Assembly: GCA_938036845.1 (NCBI GenBank)
Contig: CALHWA010000080.1
Span: forward strand, 1-7,019
DNA: 7,019 nt
Source of the DNA: an uncultured Candidatus Saccharibacteria bacterium
Lineage (GTDB): Bacteria; Patescibacteriota; Saccharimonadia; Saccharimonadales; Saccharimonadaceae
Direction of reading: 5' to 3'
Positions 1-6,592 of the stretch are shown here, piece by piece (within the stretch, counting starts at the first letter, position 1; the number at the start of each line of letters is the position of its first letter). The position numbers and the translations under genes were made by a program. The notes below the pieces were generated by a model. That model had not been told where the DNA came from. It was given only the letters and a program-made list of their open reading frames with translations, and did no database searches.

Positions 1-728
1 GTCAGCCTACCACTGAATAATACGATCTTTTTTGAGGCATCGATGGTATATTGTTGATGCAGTAGCTTCGATGCGCGCTTTCTCGTCATTGCAGTAAACC
101 GGGTATTGTCAACTGCATTCTTGAGCACCGATACGTTTTGTAGTGGGCCGCTTTCTTCATTACTTTGCGCCGATTTAGCGATCAAGCTATCTTTGATGAA
201 CTTGCTCACAACGATAATTTTTGCACCCGCTAGATACTTATATGTCTTATAAAAGTTAGTTATTTCATTATGGATATGCACATAAACTCTACCTTTGTAT
301 CGTTCCTGGTTTTTGTGCCACCGTAGGATGTGCGTCTGGATGATCGCATTCTCAAACAGTATTTTGCGATGGTTTTTGCGAGCAATATGCTTTGATACCT
401 TCCTCAAAAAATACAGCCGTTGCAGGATCGCCCGCAAAGACGCACTCTTATTTGTATCGACAAGGCGCCGGAATATACTGTAGAGTATAGAGTCCGCTGC
501 TCTGATGACCCATGGGGTGTGTATAAAGACAAAGTCTGTATGCGTATACGCCTGAGCCTTTTCTATAGCATCTGGCGTTGCGGTGCTATATACCGTGAGG
601 CGAGAGCCGCCTTGCCGCTCATTCTCATCGATAAAATTCTGTACCAGATTCTCTACCGCACCCCCCATCACCGAAGGTACCGGCAAGAGGCCAGTCGTTA
701 TGATCGCTATAGTTCCTTCTTGGTTCAT
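1..728 (-). CDS. GT4-family glycosyltransferase, N-terminal part (C-terminus beyond window)
   Basis: Read from the ATG at 728-726 the frame stays open for 242 codons to the window edge, so the C-terminal catalytic half is missing here. Seen: a hydrophobic first strand (IAIITTGLLPVP, about residues 7-18) followed by MGGAVENLV (21-29), the glycine-rich N-terminal loop typical of GT4 (GT-B fold) enzymes. A strand with VVSKFIKDSL lies at 173-182, then the interdomain signature VLKNAVDNTRF (201-211) and the first strand of the nucleotide-sugar domain, KKIVLFSGRL (233-242). The ATG overlaps the stop of the upstream glycosyltransferase as ATGA, so translation is probably coupled. An AGAGG ribosome site (736-740) sits 7 nt upstream, inside the preceding gene. 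Likely role: transfer of a sugar from a nucleotide donor onto the growing lipid-linked repeat unit at the cytoplasmic face of the membrane. Donor and acceptor cannot be told. The family is secure, the exact substrate is not. Confidence 0.85.
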   Translation of the reverse strand, partial: MNQEGTIAIITTGLLPVPSVMGGAVENLVQNFIDENERQGGSRLTVYSTATPDAIEKAQAYTHTDFVFIHTPWVIRAADSILYSIFRRLVDTNKSASLRAILQRLYFLRKVSKHIARKNHRKILFENAIIQTHILRWHKNQERYKGRVYVHIHNEITNFYKTYKYLAGAKIIVVSKFIKDSLIAKSAQSNEESGPLQNVSVLKNAVDNTRFTAMTRKRASKLLHQQYTIDASKKIVLFSGRL

Positions 729-1849
729 CGAGCAGCCTCTCCCTCGTATTCATACAGTTGGCGCATATTCTTCATAATATTTGGTGTCGTGTATCGTGAT
801 AGTGCGGATTGGATTGCGTCTTTCTCGTGGCGTAAGGAGCGGCGGTGCTTTTTGTGGCGCTGGACAGCCGCGCGAAATGTCTGCATATCACGCGCTGGCG
901 TAGCACCCACCAACGAGAGGAGCTCAGCAACCCCTCTGCATTCCAGGGCGACAATTGGCATGCGGCCCATCATCGCCTCAAGAATATTAACGGGCAACCC
1001 CTCTTGCTTTGACGTAGAAACGTATAGATCCGACGCCTGGAGCAACTCTGGTATATCCTTTCTATACCCTAGAAAATGAACTTGACTCTGTATACCATAG
1101 CGAACAGACTGCTTGTGGATCTTACCCTGCAGACTATCTGCACCAACCAGCAAAAGATGCATCGATGTGTCTTGCTGTAAGGTTGTTTTAAGCGCACTGA
1201 GCAGCCAAGACTGGTTCTTTCTTTTCGACAGCTCAGCGACGTAGATTATGACGAAATCATTCGGCTTAATGCCCAGCTTCGCGCGTATTGCCTGCCGTGA
1301 GTTCTTGTTGATTGTAATGTCAAACCGCTTTGGATCCACCCCCACGCCCGGCACATACACCACGCTGGTGGCAAAGTGACGGTTAGCTCGGGCGTAGTCC
1401 TCAGCATTGATCGTGATGAGAACGTCGGTGTAGTGTGCCATCAGGCGCTCGATGGGATAGTACACCAGCCAATTAAGCAGCGGCGCACCCGTAAAGAAGT
1501 GGAAGCCATGGGCAGTGTAGATCACCCGCGTGCCGCGCTGCCGAGCCTGCCGAGCGGCAAGACGCGTCACCACACTCCCCACCGGTGTGTGGGTATGGAT
1601 GAGGTCGTACTGCTCGTGGTCGATAATCTCCTTGAGCTGGCGATAGGCCCGGATATTGCTCAGCGTGAAGGGGCTGCGCGTAAATGGCACAACGAACTGC
1701 TTGTCACAATCCTCAATATGCTCCTCACCCATCGAGGCATAATGCACCTCGTACCCCTGTTCGCGCAGCATCCGCATGAAGGGCCGGTTAAACTTCTGGA
1801 AGTTGGCAGTGTGTGAGGTGAAGAGGACTTTTTTCTTATTCGAGGGCAT
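725..1849 (-). CDS. GT4-family glycosyltransferase (EpsD/CapM-like)
   Basis: A complete 374-residue GT-B fold enzyme of usual length for GT4. Seen: N-terminal strand KKVLFTSHTANFQKF (6-20), the acceptor-side motif YTAHGFHFFTGAP (111-123), NWLVYYPIERLMAHYTD (126-142), interdomain signature YVPGVGVDPKRFD (165-177), LLLVGAD (232-238), and the retaining-GT EX7E motif with E283 and E291 in KQEGLPVNILEA. The HGFHFF plus YYPIE pattern is characteristic of capsule and exopolysaccharide glycosyltransferases resembling Bacillus EpsD. It likely adds a second or later sugar to the lipid-linked intermediate built by the upstream phosphoglycosyl transferase. The start is supported by an AGGAG site at 1856-1860, 6 nt upstream of the ATG. 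The start codon lies inside the 3' end of the upstream gene (14-nt overlap) and its TGA overlaps the next ATG, so the three enzymes are translationally linked. Sugar specificity is unknown. Confidence 0.93.
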   Translation of the reverse strand: MPSNKKKVLFTSHTANFQKFNRPFMRMLREQGYEVHYASMGEEHIEDCDKQFVVPFTRSPFTLSNIRAYRQLKEIIDHEQYDLIHTHTPVGSVVTRLAARQARQRGTRVIYTAHGFHFFTGAPLLNWLVYYPIERLMAHYTDVLITINAEDYARANRHFATSVVYVPGVGVDPKRFDITINKNSRQAIRAKLGIKPNDFVIIYVAELSKRKNQSWLLSALKTTLQQDTSMHLLLVGADSLQGKIHKQSVRYGIQSQVHFLGYRKDIPELLQASDLYVSTSKQEGLPVNILEAMMGRMPIVALECRGVAELLSLVGATPARDMQTFRAAVQRHKKHRRSLRHEKDAIQSALSRYTTPNIMKNMRQLYEYEGEAAR

Positions 1850-2456
1850 TATCGACTCCTGTTACTGCCCGCTCATTCCCCTCTGTATGGCCACTCATCA
1901 TCAATACCGCTCCAATCGTCTTTATCATGATCTTGACGTCGGTCAGGAAGCTTAGCCGCTGCACATACTCACCGTCCATCTCGGCTTTGCGCTGGTCGTC
2001 TAGGTCGTCGCGGCCATTTACCTGCGCCCAGCCAGTGATGCCGGGCTTGACGGAATTAGCATGGTATTTTTGGCGCAGACTAATAAGCTTTTTCTCTGTC
2101 TTGATGACAGGCCGCGGCCCAACAATACTCATCTCACCTTTGATGACGTTGAGTAGCTGTGGCAGTTCGTCGATGGAGAGCTTGCGCAGCACCCCACCGA
2201 GTGGTGTAATATAGCTATCTGCGTTGGTAAAACTATTGGTTGGCATATTCTTTGGTGCTTTTGTAGACATAGTCCGGAATTTATAAACTGTAAATAGCTT
2301 CTTATCTTTGCCAAAGCGCTTCTGGCGGAACAAGGCCGGCCCTTTTGACGTGAGGCGGATCGCCGCCGCGACTAGCAGCATTGGTAGCCCTAGAATCACC
2401 AGCGCAGCCAGCGCAATGCTCACATCTTCGATGCGTTTTCCGTATTCCCGATACAT
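1836..2456 (-). CDS. Small (PglC-type) polyprenyl-phosphate glycosyl-1-phosphate transferase
   Basis: A 206-residue bacterial sugar transferase (PF02397-type). Known for the family: it moves a sugar-1-phosphate from a UDP-sugar to undecaprenyl phosphate, the committed first step of capsule or O-glycan assembly. Seen: one N-terminal hydrophobic segment with a central proline (IALAALVILGLPMLLVAAAI, 14-33), fitting the re-entrant membrane helix of monotopic enzymes; the KFRTM motif (59-63); the catalytic Asp-Glu dyad D96-E97 in DELPQLLNVIKGEMSIVGPRP (96-116); and PGITGWAQVNGR (138-149). The polytopic N-terminal domain of WcaJ/WbaP-like enzymes is absent, so this is the minimal catalytic form. 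Start ATG 2456-2454 is supported by AAGGGGG at 2463-2469. It lies 91 bp after the Wzz-like gene and overlaps the next glycosyltransferase by 14 nt. The sugar (for example a diNAcBac, GalNAc or Gal type) cannot be assigned from the sequence. Confidence 0.94.
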   Translation of the reverse strand: MYREYGKRIEDVSIALAALVILGLPMLLVAAAIRLTSKGPALFRQKRFGKDKKLFTVYKFRTMSTKAPKNMPTNSFTNADSYITPLGGVLRKLSIDELPQLLNVIKGEMSIVGPRPVIKTEKKLISLRQKYHANSVKPGITGWAQVNGRDDLDDQRKAEMDGEYVQRLSFLTDVKIMIKTIGAVLMMSGHTEGNERAVTGVDNALE

Positions 2457-2547
2457 GGTATACCCCCTTGTTACCCTGTGTTGTTATCATGCCGCGTACC
2501 CATGCGGCTGTATGCTTCAGCAAAATAAGTTTTATTAGGTAGCGCGA
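2457..2547. other. Intergenic gap inside the polysaccharide operon
   Basis: The 91-bp gap between the Wzz-like gene and the phosphoglycosyl transferase holds the AAGGGGG ribosome site for the latter (2463-2469). It also holds a short hairpin, GCCGC at 2491-2495 pairing with GCGGC at 2504-2508 over an 8-nt loop. No T-run follows on either strand, so it does not look like an intrinsic terminator, and I see no convincing promoter. Co-transcription across the gap is the simplest reading. Confidence 0.4.
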
Positions 2548-3177
2548 CTAGCGCTTAGCCTTGGTCGCCGCGGATGTAGCTGCGGCAGCTGCTTCGGCCA
2601 CGCGCTGCGATTGCGCATAGTCGTAGGCAAAGAACAATCCTACGATGGCAAGCAGCAATGCACCACCACCGCCAAGTGCCATTGCCTGCCCGAGCCCTAT
2701 ACTTGCTGGTACGCTTGGCGTATTGACAGCGTCGACTGTTTTGATGCTAACTTTGGTTTTGCCATACAATGCTTTCGTTTGCTTTTCAAACTCGGTAATT
2801 GCCTGCTTGAGCAAGGTTTCGCTCATCTTGGGTTCGCCAGTGTTCATCGAGACAGTGATAATGTCGGTGTTCTTTACATGCTTGGCGGTTGTGTTGGCCA
2901 GCAGTGTCTCGTAGCTTCCCTTGTACTGGGCACGGTCGATTACCGGATCGAGCACCCGCCGTGAGGTAAAGAGCGTGGTGTAGTTAGTAAGCGTAATGGT
3001 GTTTTGACCCTGCTCTACCCCTGTTAGGAGCAACGTTGCCGAGCTTTTGTACTGCGGCTGCTGGACGGACAGTACATAGGCTGCACCCAGCCCGACACCA
3101 ACGAGAATGGCAACAATCATCACCGGCCACTTTCGTGCATAATATCGTATTAGTTGGTAAAAGTTGATTGTTTCCAC
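2548..3177 (-). CDS. Wzz/YveK-type polysaccharide chain-length determinant, no kinase domain
   Basis: A 209-residue membrane protein with Wzz (PCP) architecture. A short cytoplasmic start (METINFYQLIRYYARKW) leads to transmembrane helix 1 (about 18-38). An external domain beginning QPQYKSSATLLLTG follows, then the proline-bearing motif NTPSVPAS just before helix 2 (about 158-182). The tail is short and alanine-rich (AEAAAAATSAATKAKR), with no Walker A motif or tyrosine cluster. Known for the family: such proteins set the chain length of Wzy-dependent polymers or act as the membrane adaptor of a BY-kinase. Here any kinase partner must be encoded elsewhere, or there is none. The external domain is short compared with enterobacterial Wzz and fits the Gram-positive CapA/YveK class. 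The start is GTG at 3177-3175, with AGGGGG at 3182-3187 only 4 nt upstream. The next in-frame ATG (codon 20) would destroy helix 1. First gene of the operon. Confidence 0.85.
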   Translation of the reverse strand: METINFYQLIRYYARKWPVMIVAILVGVGLGAAYVLSVQQPQYKSSATLLLTGVEQGQNTITLTNYTTLFTSRRVLDPVIDRAQYKGSYETLLANTTAKHVKNTDIITVSMNTGEPKMSETLLKQAITEFEKQTKALYGKTKVSIKTVDAVNTPSVPASIGLGQAMALGGGGALLLAIVGLFFAYDYAQSQRVAEAAAAATSAATKAKR

Positions 3178-3181
3178 AATG

Positions 3182-3187
3182 CCCCCT
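3182..3187 (-). promoter_or_regulatory. Ribosome binding site deciding the GTG start of the Wzz-like gene
   Basis: AGGGGG on the minus strand, followed by CATT and then GTG. The spacing is shorter than ideal. There is no ATG near this point and the GTG keeps the whole first membrane helix, so this site supports the non-ATG start. Confidence 0.55.
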
Positions 3188-3227
3188 GTGTATTATGTTC
3201 TCATATTGTTTGTCCCACCTATGTTCG

Positions 3228-3256
3228 ACTATAGCATACATTTTGCCGAGCTCCAA
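3228..3256 (-). promoter_or_regulatory. Probable promoter of the polysaccharide operon
   Basis: On the minus strand TTGGAG (3256-3251) is followed after exactly 17 bp by TATAGT (3233-3228). A TG dinucleotide one base upstream of the hexamer (TGC, 3236-3234) makes an extended -10. Transcription would start near 3221, giving a leader of about 44 nt before the GTG of the Wzz-like gene. This is the best-formed minus-strand promoter in the divergent region. Confidence 0.65.
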
Positions 3257-3300
3257 GCATATCTTGCAACATATGGCGATCATACATTTATAGAACAGAG

Positions 3301-3309
3301 GTTATACCA
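3301..3309 (-). promoter_or_regulatory. Possible second, upstream extended -10 for the polysaccharide operon
   Basis: The minus strand reads TGG then TATAAC (3309-3301), an extended -10 one base from consensus, with no good -35 at 16-18 bp. It forms one arm of a perfect 9-bp inverted repeat with the plus-strand extended -10 near 3357. It may be a weak distal promoter, or simply the other half of a regulatory inverted repeat. Confidence 0.3.
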
Positions 3310-3361
3310 TAAATTGTTGTGGAAAATTCAGCAGCACCTCTACCAGATTATGATGGTATAA
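3302..3361. repeat. Perfect 9-bp inverted repeat in the divergent promoter region
   Basis: TTATACCAT at 3302-3310 and ATGGTATAA at 3353-3361 are exact reverse complements separated by 42 bp. Each arm carries an extended -10 core pointing away from the other. It could be a paired operator, or just two similar promoters facing outward. Confidence 0.45.
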
Positions 3362-3362
3362 T
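3354..3362 (+). promoter_or_regulatory. Extended -10 promoter (distal) for the TY-Chap-like gene
   Basis: TGG followed by the consensus TATAAT (3357-3362). The matching -35 position (3334-3339, GCACCT) is poor, so activity would rely on the extended -10. The start would fall near 3369, inside the 10-bp palindrome ATAGCGCTAT at 3361-3370, and leave a leader of about 44 nt. Confidence 0.55.
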
Positions 3363-3383
3363 AGCGCTATAGAACAACAAGGC

Positions 3384-3392
3384 TGATATAAT
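3384..3392 (+). promoter_or_regulatory. Extended -10 promoter (proximal) for the TY-Chap-like gene
   Basis: TGA followed by the consensus TATAAT (3387-3392), 30 bp downstream of the first such element. Transcription would start near 3399, just ahead of the AAGGA ribosome site at 3402-3406. No recognisable -35 is present. Two tandem promoters may drive this one gene, or only one of the pair is active. Confidence 0.5.
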
Positions 3393-3412
3393 TCAAAACG
3401 TAAGGATCATCA

Positions 3413-4525
3413 ATGACAAACTCAACACCAACTAAGCTAACTTTTCCAGAACTCCTACATTGGATAAACCTCATCGCGAAACTTCCGTGGGATGCCGCAG
3501 GCGATTCTCAAGCCATCAATCATGCCGTCAAGGAAGTTCAAGACAACTACCCATTCAGACTAGAAACGGTTATTTCGGACAGTATAGATCCGTTTCTATG
3601 TATCGACGGGATAGACGTCAATCGTCTCAGTTCGACTCTAGCAGTTGTTGCACATTGCACTGAAACTGGCCAAGACCAAGAAATGGCTATCGACCTATTT
3701 GCAGAATATGTTCAAAAGCTACGAAGTACGTGGCCAAAATCACCGCTCCACCAGGAAACCGGAGACCGTTCATATGCACTATGGCAAGGTCCGCACAATT
3801 GCTTCGTCGAAATAGTCCACCCTCATGGTTGGCCTCCGCTGCTCATTGTGAGTCCACGAAGCGCGCGACTTGAGCAGGGCGGAATAACGCTCAACGAGTT
3901 CATAGGGGACTATATCTTCAGCCGCGTATTTCCACTGCGCGATCTTGGCGTCATCAAGACTGCTATCCCAAGCAAAGCGTTTCAGAAGGATGGCAACAAA
4001 TATACCCTGCGTCAAGGTGACGATCTAACATGGGATGCGTTCGAAGAACAGCTAGCCCTCACAATCTCAAGGCTCCCCCGGCGTTCTTTCCTAATCATTG
4101 CTGATTCGCAGAGCCCAGACCATCTTCCTTTCGTCCAGTTCTGTGTTGAAGACGATCTATCGCTCAACTACGCCGTAACTGCTGAGTTCACAGGAGAGAA
4201 CGTTGGTATACACAAAGCGTCGTTCACCAGCGAACAGCGTCAGACGCTCAACAGCCTCGGATTTGCTCACAACGATCCAACAATACCAAACTGGGGACGC
4301 GACTGCCGATGGCCGCTCCACAGCAAAGCGATCACTGACATAGCTCATGCTTGCGTTATACGACTGCGAGATATTAGCCAAGTCAAGACACCGAGTCAGT
4401 TGCGCTATTGGGGATGGGTCAATCCCGAAGACCCAAACCCCTACACACCTGATGATCAGCTGTATCCTGGTACTGATCGGTTGATGCCTTACCATCTTGG
4501 ACTTGAGTACGAAGCGTTGGATTAG
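3413..4525 (+). CDS. TY-Chap-domain-like protein (YbjN/CesT-type peptide-binding chaperone fold, tentative)
   Basis: A 370-residue soluble protein with no signal peptide or membrane helix. The C-terminal half (about 205-335) follows a pattern I associate with TY-Chap domains of Actinobacteria: LTWDAFEEQLALTISRLP (205-222), a strand ending FVQF (240-243), AVTAEF (254-259), a helix before LNSLGF (279-284), NWGRDCRWP (293-301), a long helix with CVIRLRDI (314-321), then PSQLRYWGW (327-335). Known for that family: relatives of YbjN and type III secretion chaperones, predicted to bind peptides and often linked to secretion or conflict systems. The N-terminal 200 residues (for example FVEIVHPHGWPPLLIVSPRS, 131-150) are not recognised and may be a divergent second copy or a partner-binding part. 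The start is supported by AAGGA at 3402-3406. The gene stands alone between two opposite-strand operons. The assignment is from memory of the motif layout, so it is tentative; the coding call itself is strong. Confidence 0.82.
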   Translation: MTNSTPTKLTFPELLHWINLIAKLPWDAAGDSQAINHAVKEVQDNYPFRLETVISDSIDPFLCIDGIDVNRLSSTLAVVAHCTETGQDQEMAIDLFAEYVQKLRSTWPKSPLHQETGDRSYALWQGPHNCFVEIVHPHGWPPLLIVSPRSARLEQGGITLNEFIGDYIFSRVFPLRDLGVIKTAIPSKAFQKDGNKYTLRQGDDLTWDAFEEQLALTISRLPRRSFLIIADSQSPDHLPFVQFCVEDDLSLNYAVTAEFTGENVGIHKASFTSEQRQTLNSLGFAHNDPTIPNWGRDCRWPLHSKAITDIAHACVIRLRDISQVKTPSQLRYWGWVNPEDPNPYTPDDQLYPGTDRLMPYHLGLEYEALD

Positions 4526-4533
4526 AGGTAACA

Positions 4534-4568
4534 AGTGGGGAGTATAACGCCTCGCTCTACTCCCCACT
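4534..4568. terminator. Convergent stem-loop between the TY-Chap-like gene and htrA
   Basis: AGTGGGGAGTA (4534-4544) pairs perfectly with TACTCCCCACT (4558-4568) over a 13-nt loop, giving an 11-bp GC-rich stem between two convergent genes. The right arm overlaps the last codons and the TAG of htrA. There is no clear T-run on either side, so it may work as a bidirectional but weak intrinsic terminator, or mainly protect both mRNA 3' ends. Confidence 0.6.
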
Positions 4569-5792
4569 CTCTCCACCCTGATACTCGCTCAGTGTCACGC
4601 GCACGATGCGCTCTTTACCATCACGGAGGATGGTGAGGGCTACGACATCGCCAGGCTGGTATTCGCCAATCAGGCTCGAGACGTCGCCTTGCTTACCCAC
4701 GACGAGGCTATTGATCTTGGTAATGACATCCTTCTCACGGAGGCCAGCTTTATCAGCTGGGCTACCTGCTACAATCGCGCTTTTGTCGCCACTTGTCATC
4801 ACATACGCGCCTTCCTTCGCCGAAGTACCAACCTGCTTAGCAATATCTGGCGTGAGCATCACATAGCGCGCCCCAAGGTAGGCCCGACGCACTCCCTTGC
4901 CCGCCAGGACCGACTTGAGCGTCCCCTTCATCGCATTGACAGGAATAGCAAAGCTAATGCCCTGAGCGTTTGTTGCCACTGCTACATTGATGCCAATCAC
5001 CTGCCCCGAGCGGTTAAGCAATGGCCCACCAGAATTACCAGAATTCACGGCAGCATCGGTTTGGATGAGATCAGTTAGGCTCTCCGTTCGCTGGGTGCTA
5101 TTGCCCGATGTAGAGGCCGTGACAGGTCGCCCTTTACCAGAGATGATACCGCTGGTGACGGTGTTTTGGTAGCGGCCTAGTGCGTTGCCAATCGCCACAA
5201 CTGACTGCCCCACCCGCACCGTTGCTGAGTCACCGAGCGACAGTGGCGTGAGCACTGTGTTACCCACCTCAAGTTTGAGATAGGCAATATCATTAAGCGG
5301 GTCCTCACCCACCACCCGAACGTCATCATACCGCGTGCCGTCCGAAGCAATGACACGGATAGAGCTCGCCTTAGACACAACATGTTTGTTTGTGACGATG
5401 TAACCATCTTTGCTGACAATAATGCCAGTGCCCGCTGCAGCTGATTGGCGAGTGGTCGTGCGGAGCGATGATGATTCTTCGATATTAGTGATAATAGACA
5501 CGACACTCTTTGATGCTTTGTCGGCTACATTAGCTACTGCAGATTCATCAGCGGTGGGAGCGAGGTTACCATCGGTGCTAACCTGGTCGCGCTCAGTGAC
5601 GGTCGCATTGCGGTCAATTGTTCGCAAATAAACCCACATCGTCATCGCCACGACGAAAACGAGGGCAAGCGCACCCGCTGCAATAATAGACATGATTTTT
5701 GATTGACGCATGGCGCGCGCCGCCCGCTGATCTTGCGCTGTCATCTGCGGTTGTTGATTCATAACCTCTTTTCCCCTTACCCTTTTTCTCAT
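4557..5792 (-). CDS. htrA: Membrane-anchored HtrA/DegP-family serine protease with one PDZ domain
   Basis: A trypsin-like S1C protease of 411 residues. Known for the family: it degrades or refolds damaged exported proteins outside the membrane. Seen: a basic cytoplasmic N-terminus, one membrane anchor (about 33-55), a low-complexity linker, then the protease domain from about 85. The catalytic triad is intact: H137 in TNKHVV, D168 in NDIAYLKL and S254 in GNSGGPL. One PDZ domain runs from about 299 to the end (AGLREKDVITKIN, LTILRDGKER). Layout and length match Gram-positive HtrA. Two starts are possible. The ATG at 5792-5790 gives the full length but has only GAGG, 3 nt upstream. The ATG at 5762-5760 (codon 11) follows a purine-rich run with AAGGGG and may be the true start, with no effect on domains. 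It lies 9 bp after the upstream membrane protein gene (39 bp with the second start), so the two are probably one operon. Confidence 0.96.
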   Translation of the reverse strand: MRKRVRGKEVMNQQPQMTAQDQRAARAMRQSKIMSIIAAGALALVFVVAMTMWVYLRTIDRNATVTERDQVSTDGNLAPTADESAVANVADKASKSVVSIITNIEESSSLRTTTRQSAAAGTGIIVSKDGYIVTNKHVVSKASSIRVIASDGTRYDDVRVVGEDPLNDIAYLKLEVGNTVLTPLSLGDSATVRVGQSVVAIGNALGRYQNTVTSGIISGKGRPVTASTSGNSTQRTESLTDLIQTDAAVNSGNSGGPLLNRSGQVIGINVAVATNAQGISFAIPVNAMKGTLKSVLAGKGVRRAYLGARYVMLTPDIAKQVGTSAKEGAYVMTSGDKSAIVAGSPADKAGLREKDVITKINSLVVGKQGDVSSLIGEYQPGDVVALTILRDGKERIVRVTLSEYQGGESGE

Positions 5793-5801
5793 TTGCCTCG
5801 G

Positions 5802-6584
5802 CTACGCAAGGCCAGTGGCGCTGAGGCTGTTAAACAACAGCAAAAGCGTCAGCACAAGCCCAACCGCCAGTGTTGATGGCAAGACAATATCTGCCCCGCG
5901 CACCACACCATGCTGATAGTAGCTATTATAGGCACGCTCACACACAAAGCCAAAGAGCACCAAAAAGAGCGGCAACTGTGCAAGCTTAATCGCCCCCAGA
6001 CCAGAGATAGTATAGGCAAACATCCAGTGGTAACTCACCCAGCCAAGCTCCGCAAAGATCGTCGCGGTAATCAGCGCGTAGGTACGCGTGAGTGGTTCCT
6101 CATAGCTACCGAGAATATGCCGTGCAGCACAGTACCCCAGCACCCACAGCGGTAGCACCACTAGAGCGGCATCCCACCGATAGGAGCTCATGGCGAGAGC
6201 CGTCGCTCCAACAAAAACACCAACACCCGCCTGAATAGCCACCGAACGGCGATCCGATCGTGGCTTGAGCACTACGAGCCACAACGCATGCAGCACTGCC
6301 AAAACAACCTGTAGCCAGATCACTCCACTAGCAGCATACATCAGCATCACGACGCTAATGCCTACCGTGAGGTCGATCATATTTGCCACAATATTGGCAA
6401 GCCAAAAGCGTGGCCGCACCGCAAGCGCCCGCCACTTACTGGCGATCACCAGTGCCAACGCGAGCCAAGGCGACTGCACCTCTAGGACGATCAAAAACAG
6501 CAGCGTCGCAAGCCCAAGATTGAGCGCCACATAAACGACCTCACTGACTCGAGACTGACGATGTGTACCATGCAAAAAATCCAT
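5802..6584 (-). CDS. Polytopic membrane protein of unknown function, co-transcribed with htrA
   Basis: A 260-residue, very hydrophobic protein with about 8-9 predicted membrane helices. The clearest are 15-37, 62-84, 86-106, 113-132, 139-158 and the final LAVGLVLTLLLLFNSL. A basic loop (LKPRSDRRS, about 105-113) separates the two halves. No catalytic or transporter motif is recognised, and I do not assign a function. Start ATG 6584-6582 is fixed from upstream by an in-frame TAA two codons before it; the next in-frame ATG (around codon 69) would lose the first membrane segments. A consensus extended -10 (TATAAT, 6598-6593) ends only 8 nt before the ATG, so the mRNA should be leaderless or nearly so. 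AAGG sits 2 nt from the ATG, too close for a normal ribosome site. Tight linkage to the downstream HtrA suggests a job in envelope quality control or as a protease partner, but this is context only. Confidence 0.85.
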   Translation of the reverse strand: MDFLHGTHRQSRVSEVVYVALNLGLATLLFLIVLEVQSPWLALALVIASKWRALAVRPRFWLANIVANMIDLTVGISVVMLMYAASGVIWLQVVLAVLHALWLVVLKPRSDRRSVAIQAGVGVFVGATALAMSSYRWDAALVVLPLWVLGYCAARHILGSYEEPLTRTYALITATIFAELGWVSYHWMFAYTISGLGAIKLAQLPLFLVLFGFVCERAYNSYYQHGVVRGADIVLPSTLAVGLVLTLLLLFNSLSATGLA

Positions 6585-6592
6585 TGCCTTTT

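Noticed and set aside
448..480. Apparent frameshift in the left-edge glycosyltransferase.
   Set aside because: A first hand translation seemed to hit a stop near 450. Re-reading base by base showed two bases had been dropped; the frame is continuous (SILYSIFRRLVDTNK) to the window edge.
420..1079. 219-codon plus-strand open frame opposite the two glycosyltransferases.
   Set aside because: Both strands' genes cannot be real here: the minus-strand frames carry clear GT4 motifs, while this product is Arg/Ser-rich with no recognisable domain and would span the junction of two coupled genes. It is an antisense shadow.
1376..1816. 146-codon plus-strand frame inside the GT4 gene.
   Set aside because: It lies entirely antisense to a gene with full family motifs and shows no ribosome site or recognisable domain.
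2491..2508. Hairpin GCCGC/GCGGC between the Wzz-like gene and the phosphoglycosyl transferase as a terminator.
   Set aside because: Only 5 bp of stem, an 8-nt loop and no T-run on either strand.
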